Shown: positions 27,386 to 36,643, counted from the stretch's first letter. The stretch is 64,000 nt of DNA from Halostreptopolyspora alba (GCA_003725585.1 RJMB01000006.1:62001-126000), one strand, 5' to 3'. Program-made: numbers and translations. Notes: a model not told the origin generated them from the letters alone.

Positions 27386-28030
27386 TCAGGACCGCAGGTA
27401 GGTCAGCACCGCCCGTACCCGCCGGTGGTGGTCGGTGTCGTCGGAGTAGAGGTCCAGCTTGGTGAAGATACTGCGGATGTGCTTCTCCACCGCTCCGTCG
27501 CTGACCACGAGCGCACGGGCCATGGACTGGTTGGAGCGCCCCTCGGCCATCAGCGCGAGTACCTCCCGCTCCCGCTGGCTCAGAGGGGCCAGAGGGCCGT
27601 CGCGCCGGCTCACCATCAGCTGGGAGACCACCTGTGGGTCGAACACCGTGCCCCCGGAGGCCACCCGCCGAAGGCCCTCCAAGAACTCGTCGACATCCAC
27701 CACGCGGTCCTTGAGTAGGTAGCCGACCGCCCCCCGAGCGTCGGCCAGTAGGTCGTCGGTGTAGGAGACCTCCACGTACTGCGAGAGAACCAGTACGGGG
27801 CTTCCGGGAACCTGTTCGCGGGCGGCGACCGCGGCCCGTAGCCCCTCGTCGGTGAAGGACGGCGGCATGCGCACGTCCACCACGGACACATCCGGTCGGT
27901 GCCGCGTGATCGCCTGGATCAGGGAGTCGCCGTCACCGACCTCGGCCACAACCCGACAGTCGAACTCCTCCAGCAACCGCACGATGCCGGAACGGATCAG
28001 CGCGGCGTCGTCGGCCACCACTACGCGCAC
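27386..28030 (-). CDS. NarL/LuxR-type response regulator
   Basis: 214 residues: receiver domain (residues 1-120; acidic pair D-D in V-V-V-A-D-D-A, phosphoacceptor D in V-V-D-V-R-M-P-P, K in L-K-D-R-V) and a C-terminal LuxR helix-turn-helix (L-S-Q-R-E-R-E-V-L-A-L-M-A-E-G-R-S-N, then K-H-I-R-S-I-F-x-K-L). The GTG at 28030 lies inside the end of the kinase gene upstream (overlap with its stop at 28021-28023), giving translational coupling. Confidence 0.93.
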   Translation of the reverse strand: MRVVVADDAALIRSGIVRLLEEFDCRVVAEVGDGDSLIQAITRHRPDVSVVDVRMPPSFTDEGLRAAVAAREQVPGSPVLVLSQYVEVSYTDDLLADARGAVGYLLKDRVVDVDEFLEGLRRVASGGTVFDPQVVSQLMVSRRDGPLAPLSQREREVLALMAEGRSNQSMARALVVSDGAVEKHIRSIFTKLDLYSDDTDHHRRVRAVLTYLRS

Positions 28031-29277
28031 GGCACCTCCACCGCGACCACCGTCGGACCTCCCTCGGGGGAGTCGACCACCAGTTCGCCCTCGGCCGCCT
28101 TGACCCGGTCGGCCAGGCCCGCGAGCCCGTGGTCCCTGGCCAGGTGCGCACCGCCCACACCGTTGTCGCCCAGGGTCAGCAGCAGGCCGTGCCTGGTGCG
28201 GGACAGTACCATCTTCGCCGCGTTCGCCCCGCTGTGCTTGGCCACGTTCGTCAGGCACTCCGCGGCGGCGAAGTAGATCGTGCTCTCCACCGAGGCGGGA
28301 AAGCGTTCCTGAACCCGGGTGTCCAGGGTGACCGGTATCGGACAGCGTGCGGTCAGCGCGGCCAGGGCGGGAGCCAGCCCACGGTCGGTGAGTACGGGCG
28401 GGGCGATGCCCCGTGACAGTGCGCGCAGCTCCTCCAGCGTCTCCCTCGTGGCACTGATCGCGTTGGTGAGTGTGCCGCGTGCCGCGTCGGGGTCGCGCTC
28501 CATCTGGCGGTCGACTCGGGAGAGTTCCATCGCCAGGTGCACCAGCCGCTGCTGGGGGCCGTCGTGGATGTCGCGTTCCAGCCGCCGAAGCGCCCCGGCC
28601 TCCGCGGAGACGGCCGCCGCACGGCTCTCCGAAAGGTCTGCGATACGCTCCTGCATTTCGCCGACCGCGGTGAGCATGACCCGGCCGAGCTGGGCGCGGA
28701 GTAGGGCACAGCCGCGTACCAGCAACGGCAGGAGCAACGCCAGAACCAGGCCGGCGGTGAGGGAGAACAGCGAGGACACCAGATGGGTGTTGGGCAGGTC
28801 GAGCAGGTCGGGCAGGTCGTTGTAGTTCTCCTCCCCCACGGCGCGGCGGATGATCCAGCCGTACAGCGGAAAAGTGAGCGCGGCGAGCGTCGCGGCCGAG
28901 AACGTCGATGCCACCGCGAAGGTGAGGACCGAAACCGGAAAGATCAGTATCCCGTAGAGCAGGTCCAGCCAACTCTGTCCCGCGCGCAACGGAGCCGTCA
29001 GCCTGCGGAGGAACCCCGCATCCCGCGGAGGGCGAGGGTAGTGTGGCCTGGCCACCGGGTGCCCCAGCACAGCGGGTAGGGAGCGGCGCTCGATCTCGGC
29101 GAACCCGCGGGCGATGAGCAGGCACAGCGCCAGCACGGCGATTCCGATCCCGACTGGCAGCGTTCCAAGGCCGGCCGCGAACGTGGGGACGAGCAGGGCG
29201 AATCCGATCACGGAGAGCAGGAACGAGGAGACGAGGTAACCGAGGTCGGCGAGGGATCGCCGGAGTAGTGCTGGCAT
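28021..29277 (-). CDS. Two-component sensor histidine kinase (HisKA_3)
   Basis: 418 residues. About four to five N-terminal hydrophobic segments (residues 10-60 and 95-190) form a membrane sensor module, followed by the HisKA_3 dimer helix with phosphoacceptor H in R-D-I-H-D-G-P-Q-Q-R-L and an HATPase with D-N-G-V-G-G. The domain build is that of the DesK/NarX-like kinases whose sensor region resembles a transporter-type transmembrane domain. The ATG at 29277 is chosen as the last start before the first helix. The target genes of this pair are not evident; the acyltransferase gene diverges from it. Confidence 0.92.
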   Translation of the reverse strand: MPALLRRSLADLGYLVSSFLLSVIGFALLVPTFAAGLGTLPVGIGIAVLALCLLIARGFAEIERRSLPAVLGHPVARPHYPRPPRDAGFLRRLTAPLRAGQSWLDLLYGILIFPVSVLTFAVASTFSAATLAALTFPLYGWIIRRAVGEENYNDLPDLLDLPNTHLVSSLFSLTAGLVLALLLPLLVRGCALLRAQLGRVMLTAVGEMQERIADLSESRAAAVSAEAGALRRLERDIHDGPQQRLVHLAMELSRVDRQMERDPDAARGTLTNAISATRETLEELRALSRGIAPPVLTDRGLAPALAALTARCPIPVTLDTRVQERFPASVESTIYFAAAECLTNVAKHSGANAAKMVLSRTRHGLLLTLGDNGVGGAHLARDHGLAGLADRVKAAEGELVVDSPEGGPTVVAVEVPCA

Positions 29278-29466
29278 GACCAACAGGCTAGAGAGCGGAC
29301 GGGGCGTCGGCACCCCCGGACGCGGGCCTGTTTCGGGTGGGGTTGTCCCTACCTCGGTGGGAAGGGCGACCGCCCGGAAGTGGAGGGTCAGCATCATGTC
29401 CGCCAGCCCGCGCGTGCCCCTACGTTCGGGGTGTGCCCAACCCCCCATCGGACGGGAGAGGCCCCC

Positions 29467-30900
29467 ATGGCCACGACCCTGGCTCCCACGCGCGATACAT
29501 CAGCTATCGGGGTGGGGGCGGCGCCGGCCCGCGACTGTTTCCTCGACGCCCTGCGCCTGCTGGTCATCGTGCTGGTTGTGCTACAGCACTGGACGTTGCC
29601 CGTGTTGGACTCCACTCGGGGAGCGGTGACCGTCGGCAGCGTCCTGGACGTGCCCGGGGCGTGGGTGCTCACCTGGGCGGTTCAGGTCATGCCGCTGATC
29701 TTCTTCGTCGGGGGTGCCGCGAACGCGATCAGCCTGCGCTCGGCGCGCCAGCGCGCCCAACGCGCACCGGACTGGCTCGCCCGCAGATTGCGGCGGCTCG
29801 TCTGGCCCGTGGTTCCCCTGGCCGTGTTGTGGATCCCACTGACCTCCCTGCTGGTCGCCCTCGGTGTGCCGGATGGTGCGGTGCACAGTGGGACGCGGGC
29901 CGCGGGCATGGTGCTGTGGTTCCTGGCCGCCTATCTGATGGTGGTGGTGTTGGCACCGACCCTGCTGCGATGGGAGGAGCGCGCCGGATGGTGGATCTGC
30001 GTCGGCCTGCTCGCCGGGGTGGTCGCCGTTGACCTGGCGCGGTTGGCCACGGGGGTGACCGAGATCGGCTACCTCAACGTCGCCCTGGTCTGGGCGGGTG
30101 TGCACCAGCTCGGCATGCGCTACGCCAGCGGGGCGCTGAACCGGCGCGCGGCGGCCGTCCTGGCCGTGGGCGGCTGGGCCACCGCGCTGGCCGTGGTTCT
30201 GGTCGTTCCCTACTCGCCGAACATGACCGGGGTGTTCGACACCGCTGCCTCGAACATCAACCCGCCCACCCTGCCCCTTGCCGCTCTGGGAGCCGGGCAG
30301 GTCGGCCTGGCGGTCCTGGCGCGGGAGCGCATCGACGCCTGGGGGAGCCGGCCGGCCGCGGCGTGGTTGCTCACGTGGGCACGGACCCGGTTGATGACGG
30401 TCTACCTGTGGCACATGGTGCCGATGGCCGCACTCAGTGCCGTGCTGGTGGTCTGGGCCGACCTGGCCACACCCCAGCCGTTCACCGCCGGATGGCTGGT
30501 CTGGAACGCGGCCGGGGTGTCCGCCATGACGCTGGTGCTGTGCCCTCTGGTAGGGCTCACGGCGCGCTTCGAGCGGCCGCCGGACCTGCCCTACGCGGCG
30601 CAGAGCACCGCGCGGAGCTGTGCGGCGGCGCTGCTGGGGGGTGCTGGGCTGCTCATCCTGACGGTCGCCGGCCTGGACCCGAACCCGGTTTCGCTCGCCG
30701 GTCTCCTGGCCATCGGTGGCGCCCTGGTCGTGACGTGCGGGTTCCGCGAAGGCTGGGGCCGCGCCGCCTGGACGCTGTCGTTGTTCGGGGCGCCCCTGCG
30801 AGGGGCCACCAACAGGACGCTCCGCGCGATGACGGCGGAAGCCAGCTCTCGACGTGCGCGTGTCGGGGGCGAAGCCACGCCCGCGCGCGGACGCCCGTGA
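29467..30900 (+). CDS. Membrane acyltransferase, acyltransferase 3 family
   Basis: 477-residue multi-pass membrane protein with about ten helices. The segment R-D-C-F-L-D-A-L-R-L-L-V-I-V-L-V-V-L-Q-H near residue 25 carries the conserved R...H pattern of acyltransferase 3 enzymes, which O-acylate sugars, polymers or lipids at the membrane. A Ser/Arg-rich tail ends the protein. GGGAGAGG precedes the ATG. The acceptor is unknown. Confidence 0.83.
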   Translation: MATTLAPTRDTSAIGVGAAPARDCFLDALRLLVIVLVVLQHWTLPVLDSTRGAVTVGSVLDVPGAWVLTWAVQVMPLIFFVGGAANAISLRSARQRAQRAPDWLARRLRRLVWPVVPLAVLWIPLTSLLVALGVPDGAVHSGTRAAGMVLWFLAAYLMVVVLAPTLLRWEERAGWWICVGLLAGVVAVDLARLATGVTEIGYLNVALVWAGVHQLGMRYASGALNRRAAAVLAVGGWATALAVVLVVPYSPNMTGVFDTAASNINPPTLPLAALGAGQVGLAVLARERIDAWGSRPAAAWLLTWARTRLMTVYLWHMVPMAALSAVLVVWADLATPQPFTAGWLVWNAAGVSAMTLVLCPLVGLTARFERPPDLPYAAQSTARSCAAALLGGAGLLILTVAGLDPNPVSLAGLLAIGGALVVTCGFREGWGRAAWTLSLFGAPLRGATNRTLRAMTAEASSRRARVGGEATPARGRP

Positions 30901-30940
30901 TCCGAGAGCCGGAACTGGACCCTAACCGTGGTCGAGGTTC

Positions 30941-30946
30941 TAGAGT
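30941..30946 (+). promoter_or_regulatory. -10 hexamer TAGAGT, leaderless start
   Basis: TAGAGT ends 7 bases before the ATG at 30954. Confidence 0.5.
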
Positions 30947-30953
30947 TTCGGTC

Positions 30954-31853
30954 ATGTCAACGACCCAGACGGGAACACGGCCCGCCATGGACCGGAGCGC
31001 TTTCGGGCGCCAGGGCTTCGGGGCGATGCGGCTGAGCGACGAAACGACCGATGACGGCGATCGCGACCCGGTGGCCGTCGTCGACGCCGCCCTCGACGCG
31101 GGCGTCACCATGGTGGACACCGCCGACGCCTACCGGAATGAGGAGCTCGTCGGCCGGGCGATCCGAGCGCGACGTGACGAGGTGCTGCTGGCCAGCAAGT
31201 TCGGCCTGGTGTGGCCCGACGACGCCGAGGGGTCCTATGAGGTCAGGGCCGACCCGGCCTATGTCCGCCACGCGTGCGAGGCGAGCCTGCGGCGCCTCGG
31301 CGTCGACGTGATCGACCTGTACTACCTGCACCACCGTAGCGAGCGAACCCCCATCGAGGAGACCGTCGGGACCATGGCGGAGCTGATCGGACAGGGAAAG
31401 GTGCGCGCCATCGGACTGTCCAACGTGACCGAGGAGGACCTGCGGCGCGCCCACACCGTCCACCCGGTCGCGGCGCTACAGGAGCGGTGGTCGCCGCTCC
31501 GGCGCGGCATCGAACGGCGGCTGCTGCCCACGGCGGCCGAGCTCGGGGTGGCCGTGGTCGCCCATTCCCCGACCGATCACGGGCTCCTTCACCAGGTGGG
31601 CGGCACCGCCGACGATCCGCGCACGAGCGGTGTACGCGCCACCCTGGACGAGATCGCCGGCGCGCACGACGCCACGGCCGGACAGGTCGCGCTGGCCTGG
31701 GTGCAGCACCGGGAGTCCGCGCACGGTGTGGCTGTCATCCCGCTTCCGGGGACGACCAGGGTCAGCCATCTGCGCGTCAACGTGGCTGCGGCCGACGTGC
31801 GCCTGTCCGAGGACGAGCTAGGCCGGATCGATGCCCTCGGGGCTGTCTCGTGA
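30954..31853 (+). CDS. Aldo/keto reductase
   Basis: 299-residue NADPH-dependent TIM-barrel reductase of the AKR13-like group. The catalytic tetrad can be placed: D and Y in M-V-D-T-A-D-A-Y, K in L-A-S-K-F-G, and H in D-L-Y-Y-L-H-H. The usual Q-S-E-Y-S segment is replaced by L-Q-E-R-W-S-P-L-R-R, so substrate or cofactor handling may differ. The gene has its own leaderless promoter and is followed by an alcohol dehydrogenase. Confidence 0.9.
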   Translation: MSTTQTGTRPAMDRSAFGRQGFGAMRLSDETTDDGDRDPVAVVDAALDAGVTMVDTADAYRNEELVGRAIRARRDEVLLASKFGLVWPDDAEGSYEVRADPAYVRHACEASLRRLGVDVIDLYYLHHRSERTPIEETVGTMAELIGQGKVRAIGLSNVTEEDLRRAHTVHPVAALQERWSPLRRGIERRLLPTAAELGVAVVAHSPTDHGLLHQVGGTADDPRTSGVRATLDEIAGAHDATAGQVALAWVQHRESAHGVAVIPLPGTTRVSHLRVNVAAADVRLSEDELGRIDALGAVS

Positions 31854-31992
31854 CCCACCCGGGCGACGCGCCGGCGGTACCGCGGTCGGCGACACGCCGT
31901 TGCCGGCTGGTCCTCGGCCGTACCGGGACCGGAACCTAGGCTGAACGGGGGGCGAGAGGTGTCCGCGTGCCACGTCAGGGGAGGAGGCCGCG

Positions 31993-33027
31993 ATGCGTGC
32001 CGTGCAGTACCGGGAGGTCGGGGCACCACCCCGGGTGGTCGACGTCGCGGTCCCCGAACCCGGGCCGGGCCAGATACTGTTGCGGGTCACTGCGGCTGGG
32101 GTGTGCCACTCCGACCTGGAGGTGATGAGTTGGCCCGCCGACTCCTTCCCCTACGCGCTGCCGCTCACGCTGGGGCACGAGGGCGCCGGTGAGGTCGTGG
32201 CGTTGGGCAGCGGGGTCACCCGGGTCTCGGAAGGCGACTCGGTCCTGGTGTACGGCCCCTGGGGCTGTGGCGTGTGCCGGGTGTGTTCCACGGGCCGGGA
32301 GAACTACTGCCCACACGCGGCGGAGTTGGGGATCCTGCCGCCGGGGTTGGGCAGTCCGGGGGCACTGGCGGAGTACGTGCTGGTGGACTCCGAGCGTCAC
32401 GTCGTGCCGATCGGGGACCTGGACCCGGTCACCACCGTCCCGCTCACCGACGCCGGCCTGACCCCCTACCACGCCATCAAGCGCGCGCAGCCCCGGCTGT
32501 ACGCCGGAAGCACCACGGTGGTGATCGGGGTTGGCGGGCTCGGCCACGTCGCGATCCAGCTGCTGCGCGCGATGTCGGCGACCACCGTGGTGGCCCTGGA
32601 CGTTCGCGAGCAGAGTCGGGAACTCGCGCTGCAGTTGGGCGCCCACCACGCGCTGCCCTCGGACGAGGGGGCGGTGTCCGCGATCCGTGAACTGAGCGGC
32701 GGTGCCGGTGCCAGCGCGGTGTTCGACTTCGTGGGGGCACAGCCCACGGTCGACCTGTCGGCGAACGTCGTCGGAATGGACGCCGCCATCACCCTGGTCG
32801 GGATCGGCGGGGGCGCGCTGCCCGTCTCCTTCGGGTCTCCTCCCTTCGGCTCGGTTGTGGGGACCACCTACTGGGGCGCCCGCGCGGAGCTGATGGAACT
32901 GGTGGAACTGGCCCGGCAGGACGCGGTGCGCGTCCACGTGGAACGCTACGGCCTGGAGCAGGCACCCGAGGTCTACGACCGGATGAGGGCCGGCCGGATC
33001 CACGGCCGAGCCGTGATCGTCCCGTAG
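31993..33027 (+). CDS. Zinc-dependent alcohol dehydrogenase
   Basis: 344-residue medium-chain dehydrogenase. Catalytic zinc ligands are seen in V-C-H-S-D and G-H-E-G-A-G; the structural zinc loop has four cysteines in C-G-V-C-R-V-C-S-T-G-R-E-N-Y-C; the NAD loop is G-V-G-G-L-G-H-V-A near residue 178. GAGGAGG precedes the ATG. A TAGGCT hexamer at 31937-31942 suggests a short leader. Confidence 0.92.
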   Translation: MRAVQYREVGAPPRVVDVAVPEPGPGQILLRVTAAGVCHSDLEVMSWPADSFPYALPLTLGHEGAGEVVALGSGVTRVSEGDSVLVYGPWGCGVCRVCSTGRENYCPHAAELGILPPGLGSPGALAEYVLVDSERHVVPIGDLDPVTTVPLTDAGLTPYHAIKRAQPRLYAGSTTVVIGVGGLGHVAIQLLRAMSATTVVALDVREQSRELALQLGAHHALPSDEGAVSAIRELSGGAGASAVFDFVGAQPTVDLSANVVGMDAAITLVGIGGGALPVSFGSPPFGSVVGTTYWGARAELMELVELARQDAVRVHVERYGLEQAPEVYDRMRAGRIHGRAVIVP

Positions 33028-33112
33028 CCCGTCGCCGCGGGAGTCGGAGGTTCTCAGCGCGAACCGGCGTCCCGGTCCGCGCCTCGACGGCGGTTGGCCA
33101 CGAGGCCCGGGA

Positions 33113-33460
33113 TCACCGCAGCGCGCCGCGGTTCGGCAGCCAGCGGCAGTACGGGTGGAGACCGAAGGTCAACGCGACGATGGACACGTCAACGAGTGAC
33201 TGCCACACGGACCGAGGACCTCCCAGCGCCCCCTGGTCCCGAACGTGACCAGGACCGGGCACAGCTGGAAAACGGCGGACACGAGCGCGAGCGAGGACGC
33301 CCAACGCGGCCGGAACAGCTGGAGGATCGGGGCGAGCTGGCCCGAGACGATCCCGATCGGCCACCACACCGCCGGCGCGAGGGGATGGTCGGTGAAGTAC
33401 CCGACCTTCTCCGGCCCGTGACCTCGCGCTGAAATACGCGTCGTTGTCCGTGATCGTCAT
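33113..33460 (-). pseudogene. Frameshifted small membrane protein
   Basis: On the minus strand a protein starts M-T-I-T-D-N-D-A-Y-F-S-A at 33460, shifts frame near 33420, continues as V-G-Y-F-T-D-H-P-L-A-P-A-V-W-W with two hydrophobic helices (P-I-L-Q-L-F and A-L-V-S-A-V-F-Q-L), then shifts again near 33205 to S-L-V-D-V-S-I-V-A-L and a stop at 33113. The opening and the W-W segment resemble small four-helix membrane proteins beginning M-x-D-A-Y-F. At least two indels make it non-functional; positions of the shifts are estimates. Confidence 0.6.
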
Positions 33461-33658
33461 GGCGTAGTCGTAGGTCCCGCCGGCGCACTCGTCGACCGTC
33501 CCGCCGTCCGCCGGGCCCGCGCGATCCTCGCGGCGTCCCCCGAAACGACCAACGTCAGCGCTGTGGGCAGGCGAGCGCTCCCACCCGTGGGGTGGCGCGC
33601 GGCCCCGGGCCACGCGCCACCCGTACCCGGGCGGTACCGCTTCGTCCCGCGACCGTGC

Positions 33659-34228
33659 TCAGTCGCAGGTGTCGTCGGGTTCGGTGATGAGGGCCTGGAA
33701 CGTGATCGGACCGACGATTCCGTCAGCGTCGATGCATTTGACCGACTGGAACTCGACCACCGCGCCACGGGTGGCTGGGCCGAACTTGCCGTCCAACAGC
33801 AGGTCGTAGCCGTATCCGGAGATCAGCGACTGCTGCACGCTTTTGACCCGGTTGCCGCTGTCGCCCTGGCGGACCAGTCCCAGGTCGTCGGTCAGGACCT
33901 CCCAGGTCTCCGCGTCCACCTCCGCTGTCTCTGAGATTCCCCGAGCCGCCTGGTATTCCTGCACGGAGTCGGCCAGCCGCGCGTCGAAGTCCTCGTTGGC
34001 GTGGTTGACGTCCAGGAAGCCGTACTCCACCAGCAGGAACTTAACGACCGACACCTCCCAGCGGGAGTCGCCCTCGGTCAGGACGGGCCATTCGGCGGCC
34101 TCCACCGCCGCCACCACATCGTCGGGGGTTTCTGGTCCGTCGGCCAACGCGGGAGTCGGCATGGCCCAGAGGCCCGCCGCCAGGACTCCCGACGCGACCA
34201 CCGTGACTGTTCCTCGGAGTTTGGACAT
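33659..34228 (-). CDS. Secreted peptidoglycan-binding-like protein, paralogue 2
   Basis: 189 residues. A signal peptide ends near P-A-L-A-D and two peptidoglycan_binding_1-like repeats follow, the second with L-L-L-D-G-K-F-G-P-A-T-R-G-A-V-V-E-F-Q and D-G-I-V-G-P-I-T-F. Two cysteines near the end (K-C-I-D and D-T-C-D) could form a disulphide; paralogue 1 lacks them. The ATG at 34228 follows a G-rich ribosome site. No enzyme domain is present. Confidence 0.85.
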   Translation of the reverse strand: MSKLRGTVTVVASGVLAAGLWAMPTPALADGPETPDDVVAAVEAAEWPVLTEGDSRWEVSVVKFLLVEYGFLDVNHANEDFDARLADSVQEYQAARGISETAEVDAETWEVLTDDLGLVRQGDSGNRVKSVQQSLISGYGYDLLLDGKFGPATRGAVVEFQSVKCIDADGIVGPITFQALITEPDDTCD

Positions 34229-34442
34229 GGCGTGTTCCCCTTTCCCGGTGAATCCGGCTGCACGGTTGCGTGCTGTGGCCTTCACAGTGAGGACGGTCAG
34301 GGGCGGGACGCGGGTGACCGGGTGTCGTTCGGTGGCCGGATTCGGCCTACGTCGGAGAGTCATCTGCCGGTGGGCCAGGATGATCTCGCTTCGGATAAGG
34401 GGGATTTGCCATGTCGAAGCAACGTCAAAGCTCTGGCCGCGG

Positions 34443-34576
34443 TTGGCGGGGGCGCGGCGGCTGCGCGCGGCCGAGCTGCTGGAGCATGGGATTCCCAGGC
34501 CGGGGTGGCGCGGGTGGTGGGAGTCTCGGCCGAGAGTGCGCGGCGCCGGAAGCGCCGTATCGAGCGAGGTCAGTGA
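34443..34576 (+). pseudogene. IS630-like transposase N-terminal remnant
   Basis: Frame one gives R-R-L-R-A-A-E-L-L-E-H-G-I-P from about 34455; after a shift near 34500 another frame gives A-G-V-A-R-V-V-G-V-S-A-E-S-A-R-R-R-K-R-R and a stop at 34574. Together they match the helix-turn-helix opening of IS630-type transposases (A-x-L-L-E-x-G-x-S-Q-A-E-V-A-R-x-x-G-V-S). No catalytic part and no terminal repeats remain. It touches the sulfotransferase-like gene end. Confidence 0.5.
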
Positions 34577-35859
34577 GAGTCGCCCTGGTTCCTCGGGCCG
34601 CGCGAGACGCGTCTGCGGGCACGGGCGACCTTGCGGACCCCACGCTTGAGCAGTTCCCGGGCCAGCCGGCGAGCCGGCACGTTGGGCAGGCGGTCCGGAT
34701 CGCGGAGCCTGGCCTTCTCGGCGGCCTTGAACGCCTTCTTCCTCGCGGACGCGGCGGCTTTTCGCGCCGCGGCCTCGGTTGCCTTATCGGCGGCCTTCTC
34801 CCTGCTCCTCTCTCTGTCCCGGGCCGCGATGAGCGTGCCCAGGACGGTGTGGGCAGCGGCTTCGACAGGGATGGTCTCGCCTCCGGACGGATCGCCCACC
34901 CGGTTTCCCGGAACCTCGCTGAGCATCGCGAGATCGCCCATGATCCGCGGGCTAACTCCCGCGATCGTGGCCGCGGATTCCGCGCCGACCTTCGCGGCAC
35001 GCTCCATCGCCCAGGCCGGGGTGTGTATGACGGCGTCCTCGCCCGACGGCCGGTGGTGGAGTTTCAGGTGGGGGGCGAGGCCACGTCGGATGTAGCGGCC
35101 GTACATCAGCTCGTCCAGGTCACTGGCGAGGAACTCGTGGTTGAACCGGCGAAAGAACTCCGCCTCGCCGTAGGACAGCGAGCGGTTGGCCTGGGTCTCG
35201 TCGGGAGCCAGGAAGCCGTCGGGGAGGTCGAGGATCTCCTCGAAGCTGCGCAGCAGCATACCGGGGTCCGAATCGTCGACCGCGATCACCGTGAGGTTCT
35301 GGGGACCGACGATCTCGCACCACCGGCTGACCAACGACCCGTGGTCGTGGCGCCGCCAGAAGGTGGGGACGGGTTGCTCGGAGGGCGGCCGGTTGAAGGT
35401 CGCCTCCAGCCACTCCTCGTAGGAGTGCAGCAGTCCGGCCTGCACGAACTGCTGCCACTGGGCTGAAAGGATCTTGGCGAGCGGGCGCAGGGTCACGATG
35501 ACGTGCACACGGGAGCCACCGAGGTCCCGCACGACCCGACGGGCCGCGTCGTCGTCGGCCTCGCAGAAGAACTCGCTGCTGACGATCGGGCGCAGATCGC
35601 CCTTGGCCTCGACCTCTTCGAGTAGCTGCTGCCAGTAGGAGTCGTGCTGGTGCGCCGAGCCGAACATCGCCGGTTGGCCGACGGCCTGCTGTGCCGCCCC
35701 CGCGGGCTGGCGGCGCTTGCCGATGTAGGCCAGGCCCTGCTCTGGCAGGCGGGTTCGGGCCAGGTGGAGCGCTCCCTGGATGGCGGTCGTTCCGCTCTTG
35801 AACGGGCCAATGTGCAGAAACCGGGTGTCACCGGGGAGGCCGCCCATGCCTGACGCCAT
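34570..35859 (-). CDS. Sulfotransferase-family protein
   Basis: 429 residues. The N-terminus L-H-I-G-P-F-K-S-G-T-T-A-I-Q is the 5'-phosphosulfate loop of PAPS-dependent sulfotransferases, and a second block near residue 120 (V-I-V-T-L-R-P-L-A-K-I-L-S) carries the 3'-phosphate-binding Arg and Ser. The last ~90 residues are Lys/Arg/Ala-rich and probably helical, suggesting contact with an anionic polymer or membrane. Likely acts on a cell-surface glycan, but the acceptor is unknown. Confidence 0.78.
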   Translation of the reverse strand: MASGMGGLPGDTRFLHIGPFKSGTTAIQGALHLARTRLPEQGLAYIGKRRQPAGAAQQAVGQPAMFGSAHQHDSYWQQLLEEVEAKGDLRPIVSSEFFCEADDDAARRVVRDLGGSRVHVIVTLRPLAKILSAQWQQFVQAGLLHSYEEWLEATFNRPPSEQPVPTFWRRHDHGSLVSRWCEIVGPQNLTVIAVDDSDPGMLLRSFEEILDLPDGFLAPDETQANRSLSYGEAEFFRRFNHEFLASDLDELMYGRYIRRGLAPHLKLHHRPSGEDAVIHTPAWAMERAAKVGAESAATIAGVSPRIMGDLAMLSEVPGNRVGDPSGGETIPVEAAAHTVLGTLIAARDRERSREKAADKATEAAARKAAASARKKAFKAAEKARLRDPDRLPNVPARRLARELLKRGVRKVARARRRVSRGPRNQGDSH

Positions 35860-36570
35860 GATGGTTCCTTCGAACTGGGGGATCCGGGGAAATAGGGCAA
35901 ATTATCCCAGAATGTCCCCGCACGGCAATCGTTCCGCCTGTTCCCTCCGCGCTGGGCCGGCTCGAGGCCCGCCTGATCGGGCCGGGCGCGAACACGGGTG
36001 AGCGCGTCCCGTACTACGGGACCTTCCTGGCGGGCGCCGCGCTCTCGGTCGCCGTCGCCGTGGTCGCCCGCCACCGTCCCCGGGCCACGGCCACGCTGAC
36101 GCGGATGACCGGCCAGGAACCGGTCAGGAAGTCGCCATACCGACGCCGGATACCAACGAGTGGGCGCCGACCGGCAACACGAAGTGCCCACCGTCGCCCT
36201 GAGACCCGAGTGTGCCGCGGCTGGCGGCCCGCGAAGCTTTGGGCGTCCTGTCCGTGGCAGGTAGCCACCTCGGTGTAGAGAGCCGCGTGGTGCGTCGGAG
36301 TCGCCTGTCCGCGATACCGCGTGCTACTTCCGTGGCAGTTCGCGGCGCGAGGAAGTCACCACGGGAGCACGCCGGCTTTGGAGCCACGGCCGCCGAGGAC
36401 CTTGTCGGGTATCTGCGCTTCTCCAGCCGGGCGAGAGCCCTGGGTCGGAGAACGAGGCGATCCGCACGTACCGCGTGCCGGCTCGGACCCATGCGCGTCG
36501 AACGTGTGACGACCCCCCGGACGTGCCGCGAGCGGCCGACTACTGTGCGCTGACCGGCGGTGGAATGAGT
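35860..36570. other. Intergenic region, no intact gene
   Basis: 711 bases without a convincing gene. One + strand stretch (about 35955-36110) reads R-V-P-Y-Y-G-T-F-L-A-G-A-A-L-S-V-A-V-A-V-V, like one transmembrane helix with a basic tail, but has no start codon; it may be the end of a deleted membrane-protein gene. Confidence 0.35.
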
Positions 36571-36643
36571 GGGGCCGGCGGGACTCGAACCCGCACTGGC
36601 ACGGACCTAAACCGTGTGCCTCTGCCAATTGGGCTACGGCCCC
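36571..36643 (-). tRNA. tRNA with UAG anticodon (Leu codon CUA) on a short-variable-arm scaffold
   Basis: 73 bases folding as a complete cloverleaf: 7-bp acceptor GGGGCCG with CGGCCCC, D-arm GCC/GGC with the loop containing GG, anticodon stem CACGG/CCGTG with loop TTTAGGT, 5-base variable loop CCAGT, T-arm GCGGG/CCCGC with loop TTCGAGT. The following base (discriminator) is A; CCA is not encoded. The anticodon is TAG, hence leucine by decoding, but leucine tRNAs normally have a long variable arm (class II). Identity is therefore uncertain. Confidence 0.85.

Noticed and set aside
33461-33658. Promoter or gene between the membrane pseudogene and the secreted protein gene
   Set aside because: No motif or frame stood out.
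35955-36280. Small membrane-protein gene on the + strand
   Set aside because: No start codon or ribosome site and only one hydrophobic stretch; recorded as intergenic.
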